From Candidatus Heimdallarchaeota archaeon (GTDB taxonomy: Archaea > Asgardarchaeota > Heimdallarchaeia > Heimdallarchaeales > Heimdallarchaeaceae): a stretch of DNA of 10,674 bases. The notes below the pieces were generated by a model, which saw only the letters and a list, made by a program, of their open reading frames with translations, searched no databases and was not told where the DNA came from. This document shows, piece after piece, positions 6,481 through 10,674 of the stretch (position 1 is its first letter; each line of letters begins with the position of its first letter). The position numbers and the translations under genes are program-made. The DNA lies in contig JAEOTK010000099.1 in NCBI GenBank assembly GCA_016839875.1, positions 1-10,674 of the forward strand. Reading direction: 5' to 3'.

Positions 6481-8058
6481 ATGGCAGAAAGAAAACCAAT
6501 ATGGGGCTCAACTCGTTATTTCATTGAAATTGAACCGAATACAAATCTCTTCAATACAGCAATGAGTGGATTGGTTTCATTTTATGATACACGAGATATT
6601 ATCAATGAAAAAGAATGTGAAAATCTACATGAGCTAGTGAGAGCAGTATTTGACTTTTGGTCAACTATCTTACCTCCACATGAAACTAGAGTTGCTAGAT
6701 GGATTGAAGAATATTTTGAAACAGTAGGAATAAACAGTGATTATGCTCTTATTCTACGTCTTATAAAAGCTGAAGAGATTGTTGAACAACAATTAGAAGA
6801 CATCATAATTGAAACTGTCAAAATCTCTACCGTTCATCTAGAAAATTTGTATAACTTAGAGGAAGAAGTTGGTATAATTGGAAAAGTTGTGAAACTGAAG
6901 CAATTACCTGAAGATGAATTTATCATGAACGAATTGATACAGACTTTGATAGAAAGAAATCAAATAGACGTACCAACCACCATACAAAGCGTTCATCAAT
7001 ACTTACAACAGGATGGAGAAAAACAAAGCGTTGAAATGACAAAAAACATCAATATTGGAGAATCTATAGGAAATTACTCTATTAATTTCACTTTAGTAAA
7101 CAGACAAGATGCGCCTATAACAAATATAGAAATATTTGATCAGATACCCTACAGCTTCAACATTCTGATGACTGAAGCTAGTTTAGAAAATATTGAAAAA
7201 GAGCAAATTAAAGGGGAAGGAGCTCTTCATATGAGATGGAAATTGTCTGAATTGGCACCAAAAGAAAGAGTGGAAATAAAATATTATCTTAAAAGAAGAA
7301 TAAATAGAATGATACTAGAAGTTGAAGACAAAGAGATTACTGTCTTGAATAGTTTTGAAAGTATAACTCCTTCAGATCTAGAATACAGAGCTTCAACAAG
7401 ATATGTAAATTCCAAAAAGACTCAACTTCAAGCAGTATACATTGCTGATACAATTCCTCCAGAATTCAACATACTAAAAACAACTCCAAAAGCAACTGCT
7501 CCTCAAGGTGTTATAGAAAGAGCTAAAATGAAAGGTATAATAGCAAGGTGGCAACATCCAGAAGTAAAAGCTGAAGAAACCATAGATATAACCTATAGAC
7601 TTGATTTCTTCAGATACATGTTCAGAGGAAAGAAGCTGATAAAAGATAGTAACGGAACAGATATCATGAAATGTCTAAAGATTCTTCAACCCACAACCAG
7701 AGAATCTGGATACAAGATATTGTATGTTATCAAAGCATTAAGTGATATAGAAGAAGTAGTTGCTTTTACAGACAAAATACCAGCGTCTCACGTTATTGCA
7801 GGATTGAGTCCTCCTGAAGCACAAATTTTAGAGGAGACGACAAATGGTGACCACAAAACTATCACTTGGGTGACTAATCCCCCTGAAAGGAATAGTGAAA
7901 TCTCAGTTCTTCTTCAGGTTTCAGGTGATACTCAACCAATCTTTGAGCTCTTTGAAGTAATACTTGGTGATAGAAAAGAAGTAGAAGTATTAGAGAGAGA
8001 GACACATATTGAAAGAGAATTGTTAGCTTTCAGTTTCGATCAACCATTTATTGTTTAG
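6481..8058 (+). CDS. Cytosolic protein with three tandem DUF11-like beta-sandwich repeats
   Basis: A 525-aa protein of unknown function. Residues 1-180 look largely helical. Three divergent repeats follow, at about 186-280, 296-385 and 394-495. Each has a conserved pair of motifs: a D-x-I-P strand (FDQIPYSFNIL 219-229; ADTIPPEFNIL 322-332; FTDKIPASHVIA 429-440) and a W-containing strand leading into P-x-E-x-x-x-I-x-Y/L (RWKLSELAPKERVEIKYYL 252-270; ARWQHPEVKAEETIDITYRL 356-374; ITWVTNPPERNSEISVLLQV 461-480). This resembles DUF11/Ig-like repeats, which in other proteins usually lie outside the cell, yet no signal peptide or membrane helix is present. The ATG at 6481 follows the upstream stop by one base and has GAGG 10 nt before it. 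A TTG at 6472 would add three residues and overlap the previous gene, but its SD spacing is wrong. A scaffold or binding protein is inferred, and no catalytic motif is visible. Confidence 0.8.
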   Translation: MAERKPIWGSTRYFIEIEPNTNLFNTAMSGLVSFYDTRDIINEKECENLHELVRAVFDFWSTILPPHETRVARWIEEYFETVGINSDYALILRLIKAEEIVEQQLEDIIIETVKISTVHLENLYNLEEEVGIIGKVVKLKQLPEDEFIMNELIQTLIERNQIDVPTTIQSVHQYLQQDGEKQSVEMTKNINIGESIGNYSINFTLVNRQDAPITNIEIFDQIPYSFNILMTEASLENIEKEQIKGEGALHMRWKLSELAPKERVEIKYYLKRRINRMILEVEDKEITVLNSFESITPSDLEYRASTRYVNSKKTQLQAVYIADTIPPEFNILKTTPKATAPQGVIERAKMKGIIARWQHPEVKAEETIDITYRLDFFRYMFRGKKLIKDSNGTDIMKCLKILQPTTRESGYKILYVIKALSDIEEVVAFTDKIPASHVIAGLSPPEAQILEETTNGDHKTITWVTNPPERNSEISVLLQVSGDTQPIFELFEVILGDRKEVEVLERETHIERELLAFSFDQPFIV

Positions 8059-8069
8059 GTTAGTAATTT

Positions 8070-8094
8070 GGGAAAGTTTCTTCCCTCTTTTTAT
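8070..8094 (+). terminator. Hairpin plus T-run terminator after the beta-sandwich gene
   Basis: GGGAA (8070-8074) pairs with TTCCC (8081-8085) across a 6-nt loop, followed at once by TCTTTTTATT. It lies 12 bp after the stop at 8058 and ends the plus-strand gene pair before the promoter of the next gene. Confidence 0.6.
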
Positions 8095-8102
8095 TCATTA
8101 GG

Positions 8103-8113
8103 TTTATATTTTA
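8103..8113 (+). promoter_or_regulatory. TATA box of the geranylgeranyl reductase family gene
   Basis: TTTATATTTTA is the best archaeal TATA match in the window, centred about 27 nt before the ATG at 8134, with the purine-containing ATTAGG just upstream in the BRE position. This spacing puts transcription start at the ATG itself, matching the lack of any SD. Confidence 0.6.
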
Positions 8114-8133
8114 GCTGTTGATATCATTCTTCA

Positions 8134-9492
8134 ATGAAACAATCATATGATGTGATTATTGTTGGAGCAGGTCCAGCAGGAGTGTGCGCTGCAATTTCTT
8201 GCAGAAACGAGGGATTAGATGTTCTTCTCATCGATAAAAAACAATACGAAAAAATAGGAGACAAAGTTTGCGGAGAAGCTATTTCAAAACGAACAATTGA
8301 GACAGTCTCAAATGAACTAAAGATAGAAAAACCTTCAGAAAAAGAAATTAACGCTCACGTGAGAGAACTTGTTCTTCGAACTTCTTTACCCGTAGATCAC
8401 ATCATATTACCGGCTATTGGATATATGGTTAATAGACACCGATATGGACAACGACTCCTAAATAATGCTATTGAGAAAGGAGTTGTTCTCTTGGCTGACA
8501 CAAAAGTCATCAAACCCATCATAAAAGAAGGGAAGGTTGCAGGAATTATTGCCCGTACTCAGAAGAAGGAAGAAAAAGAATACAATGCACAAGTTGTCAT
8601 AGACTGTAGTGGACTGTTGGCTGTAATCAGAACAAACCTTCCAGATGATTTTGAACCTATGTTGAATAATAAACTTAGAAAAACAGATTATGCTCCGTGT
8701 TATAGAGAAATAATTGAACTGGATAGAGAGCATGATTTAGATGGTAAAATTGTTCTGCAATATGAAGAGGGTATTCCAAACCCCGGATATATCTGGTTTT
8801 TTGGAGATGGGGATAAAAGAATCAATTGTGGAACTGGGTTCATAAAAGTAGGAAAGGATAAGGACAAGAGTGTAAAATCAGTTTATTTCAATGCGATGGA
8901 AAACTACTACCCAAAGGGAACTTACAATACTATTGATGGGAGAGGAGATAGCGTACCTATTCGTCCTCCTCTATGGAATGCAGTTGCTCCAGGATTGATT
9001 ATTGCAGGAGATGCTGCTTTTCATGCAGATCCATTGACAGCTGAAGGGCATGGACCCGCAATGTTTGCAGGACTGCATGCTGGAGAAATAGCTTCAGATG
9101 CAATTAAGAAAAATAAAACAGATATTGAGGGGCTGTGGGAATATAACAAGAGAGTCATTAAGAGCTTTGGAGCTGAGCATGCTAGGAGTAGAATTTTAAC
9201 ATTAGCACTTCAGGAATTAGGACCAAAAAGGTTGGAGTTCTTATTAACCCGTAAAGTGATTAAACAAGCAGATCTAACTTCAGAAGGTGTGTTGAAGAAA
9301 CAAACAATCTACTCTTATCTAGATAGAGCAATGAGATCGATTCCACGTTTTGGTTTATTACTTCTAATCAAAAAAGCTATAAGTGCTAGTAAGAAAACAG
9401 CTTCTCTCTGTGATCGATATCCTGAAACACCTAATGATTTCGTATCTTGGAGACAAGAAATGGAAAAAGTATATGAAGGAATAGAAAAATAA
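8134..9492 (+). CDS. Geranylgeranyl reductase family FAD-dependent oxidoreductase
   Basis: A 452-aa flavoprotein of the geranylgeranyl reductase (GGR) family, within the p-hydroxybenzoate-hydroxylase fold. The N-terminal FAD-binding Rossmann motif VGAGPAG is at 10-16, and the acidic residue that binds the ribose ends the second strand (LLIDKK 31-36). The family motif KVCGEA is at 44-49, with the conserved Cys46. DCSG is at 157-160 and the substrate-pocket motif GYIWFFGDGDKRINCGTG at 218-235. The second FAD motif, IAGDAAFHADPLTAEGHG, is at 290-307. Length is normal for the family. In archaea these enzymes saturate the double bonds of geranylgeranyl chains in ether lipids, usually with a ferredoxin- or NAD(P)H-type donor, at the membrane surface. 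Family members also reduce menaquinone side chains or other polyprenyl substrates, so the exact substrate is open. The gene has its own TATA box and a leaderless-type start. It precedes lysS by 113 bp; no functional link between them is implied. Confidence 0.88.
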   Translation: MKQSYDVIIVGAGPAGVCAAISCRNEGLDVLLIDKKQYEKIGDKVCGEAISKRTIETVSNELKIEKPSEKEINAHVRELVLRTSLPVDHIILPAIGYMVNRHRYGQRLLNNAIEKGVVLLADTKVIKPIIKEGKVAGIIARTQKKEEKEYNAQVVIDCSGLLAVIRTNLPDDFEPMLNNKLRKTDYAPCYREIIELDREHDLDGKIVLQYEEGIPNPGYIWFFGDGDKRINCGTGFIKVGKDKDKSVKSVYFNAMENYYPKGTYNTIDGRGDSVPIRPPLWNAVAPGLIIAGDAAFHADPLTAEGHGPAMFAGLHAGEIASDAIKKNKTDIEGLWEYNKRVIKSFGAEHARSRILTLALQELGPKRLEFLLTRKVIKQADLTSEGVLKKQTIYSYLDRAMRSIPRFGLLLLIKKAISASKKTASLCDRYPETPNDFVSWRQEMEKVYEGIEK

Positions 9493-9529
9493 AAACAAAG
9501 CTAAACCAAAGAATACCAACTCAAAGACC

Positions 9530-9540
9530 ATAATTTTTAA
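9530..9540 (+). promoter_or_regulatory. Possible TATA-like element for lysS
   Basis: ATAATTTTTAA in the gap between the reductase gene and lysS predicts a start near 9560-9566 and a leader of about 40 nt carrying the SD. The T5 run could instead help terminate the reductase transcript. CTATACTATAAG (9564-9575) is an alternative box, but it would leave no room for the SD in the mRNA. Confidence 0.25.
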
Positions 9541-9592
9541 GTGAAACGTGAATAATAGTTAATCTATACTATAAGAAGTATTATTCCAATCT

Positions 9593-9597
9593 AGGAG
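9593..9597 (+). promoter_or_regulatory. Shine-Dalgarno site of lysS
   Basis: AGGAG with 8 nt to the ATG at 9606, the clearest ribosome binding site in the window. It fixes the lysS start and contrasts with the SD-less starts at 5689, 5874 and 8134. Confidence 0.7.
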
Positions 9598-9605
9598 ATA
9601 AAAAA

Positions 9606-10674
9606 ATGACTCAAGAATTTGATTTAGGTGATGACACCGAAGAGATTATCGGACGAGGAACATGGATTGATAAAATAGCTCAAAGTGTGATAGAAAGAAA
9701 AGATAAACTCGAAGGAGATCATCCTACTCTTATAAGAACTGAAAGTGGATTAGGGGCATCAGGTTTTCCCCATATTGGCTCATTTGCTGATGCTTCAAGA
9801 GGATATGCTTTCAAACTAGCAATTGAGGAGCAAGGAAGAGAATCCGAATTTATCCCATTTGCAGATGATATGGATGGTCTTAGAAAGGTTCCTGTAGGAA
9901 CACCTCCAGAATTGGAAGAACATCTTGGAAAACCAGTCAGCACAATTCCAGATCCTTGGGGATGTCATAAGAGCTATGGAGAGCACATGGCTTCTTTACT
10001 ACTCGAATCTTTAGATGTTGCAGGAATCGAATTTAATCCTCAATCAGCTTACAAGCTCTACACATCTGGTAAATTAGCACCTCAAGTTAAAAATATATTA
10101 TCCAATGCTAAACTTGCAGGAGAGATTATCAAAGAAACAACAGATCAAGACAAGTATCTTGAAGTTTTACCTTATAATCCAATATGTGAAAATTGTGGAA
10201 AAATCTACACTACACAGGCAATCAACTTTGATGAAAAGAAAGGATTAGTTGAATATATCTGTGGAGGAGAAGAAATTGGAGGTAAGAAACATGAAGGTTG
10301 TAACCACAGAGGTTGGTCTGATATATCTAAAGGTGAAGGAAAATTAACATGGAAGGTTGAATTCGCAGCAAGATGGGACTTATTGCAAATTGATTTTGAA
10401 GCTTTTGGAAAAGATATATTTGAATCAGTTATGTGTAACGACAGGGTTTGTAAGGAGATTCTCGGATATGAACCACCAGCACATGCACGTTATGAATTGT
10501 TCTTAGACAAAGGTGGATCTAAAATATCCAAATCAAAAGGAAATGTCATTAGACCACAAGATTGGTTAAAATATGGTTCTCCTCAATCATTGGCTTTGTT
10601 AACCTACAAACGAATGGCTGGAACTCGATCATTAGCAATTGATGACATACCTGTTTACATGAAGGAAATGGATT
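9606..10674 (+). CDS. lysS: Lysyl-tRNA synthetase, class I (3' end outside window)
   Basis: The first 356 codons of a class I LysRS, which is usually around 520-540 aa long; the anticodon-binding C-terminal region lies beyond the window. It charges tRNA-Lys with lysine in the cytosol using ATP. The class I signature is complete: a HIGH-type motif PHIGS (55-59) within GASGFPHIGSFAD, and KISKSKGN (306-313) as the KMSKS loop. Other LysRS-I features are FADDMDGLRKVP (85-96), DPWGCHKSYGEH (116-127), the WKVEFAARWDL block (249-259), and Cys pairs C194-x2-C197 and C219 with C232, probably a zinc-binding insertion. Class I LysRS is the usual form in most archaea and occurs in few bacteria such as spirochaetes, so it supports an archaeal source. 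The start is well set by AGGAG 8 nt upstream. No frameshift or missing catalytic residue is seen in the part present. Confidence 0.95.
   Translation, partial: MTQEFDLGDDTEEIIGRGTWIDKIAQSVIERKDKLEGDHPTLIRTESGLGASGFPHIGSFADASRGYAFKLAIEEQGRESEFIPFADDMDGLRKVPVGTPPELEEHLGKPVSTIPDPWGCHKSYGEHMASLLLESLDVAGIEFNPQSAYKLYTSGKLAPQVKNILSNAKLAGEIIKETTDQDKYLEVLPYNPICENCGKIYTTQAINFDEKKGLVEYICGGEEIGGKKHEGCNHRGWSDISKGEGKLTWKVEFAARWDLLQIDFEAFGKDIFESVMCNDRVCKEILGYEPPAHARYELFLDKGGSKISKSKGNVIRPQDWLKYGSPQSLALLTYKRMAGTRSLAIDDIPVYMKEMD

Noticed and set aside
8458..8733. Minus-strand 91-codon frame
   Set aside because: Antisense to the geranylgeranyl reductase family gene; no promoter, SD or plausible protein features.
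9719..9943. Minus-strand 74-codon frame
   Set aside because: Antisense to the catalytic part of lysS; an out-of-frame shadow.
1..10674. CRISPR arrays, tRNA or rRNA genes, insertion sequences, integrases, attachment sites
   Set aside because: No regularly spaced repeats, no cloverleaf-like GC-rich segment in the gaps, no transposase or recombinase motifs; the gaps between genes are all under 250 bp.

Overview
The window is AT-rich and almost fully coding. It looks archaeal. The evidence is a class I lysyl-tRNA synthetase, a geranylgeranyl-reductase-family flavoprotein of the kind that saturates archaeal lipids, TATA-like boxes about 25-28 nt before start codons with leaderless or short-leader starts, and T-rich stretches after genes. 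A B-box-like zinc domain on a membrane protein and a signal-less protein of tandem beta-sandwich repeats would fit a gene-rich lineage such as an Asgard archaeon. That placement is an inference; nothing here proves it.

Left part (1-4380, minus strand): a tight three-gene glycosyltransferase operon, read right to left. Two different membrane-embedded, cellulose-synthase-like GT2 enzymes (4380-2770 and 2761-1037) are separated by 8 bp. They are followed by a polytopic GT-C-type glycosyltransferase (1050 to beyond position 1) whose start overlaps the second GT2 by 14 bp. Together they probably build and export or decorate a cell-surface polysaccharide or glycan using lipid-linked sugars.

Middle part (4613-8058): a divergent locus of three genes I cannot assign to a known system. 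On the minus strand is a membrane protein with an N-terminal B-box-like zinc domain, two membrane helices, a helical cytosolic region and a repeated acidic tail. On the plus strand are a 201-aa helical, TPR-like protein and a 525-aa protein with three tandem DUF11-like beta-sandwich repeats and no signal peptide, ending at a hairpin terminator. The 184-bp gap between the two sides carries a perfect 12-bp element twice, once in front of each gene, in the same orientation relative to each gene and at a similar distance from a TATA-like box. This suggests the two sides are co-regulated and may form one functional unit. It is the most interesting observation in the window.

Right part (8086-10674, plus strand): a geranylgeranyl-reductase-family gene with a clear TATA box and an apparently leaderless start, then the first 356 codons of a class I lysyl-tRNA synthetase (lysS) with a strong Shine-Dalgarno site. 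These are housekeeping genes. The lysS gene runs off the right edge and the GT-C gene off the left edge. No tRNA, rRNA, CRISPR array, insertion sequence or integrase was seen, and no gene-free stretch exceeds 300 bp.
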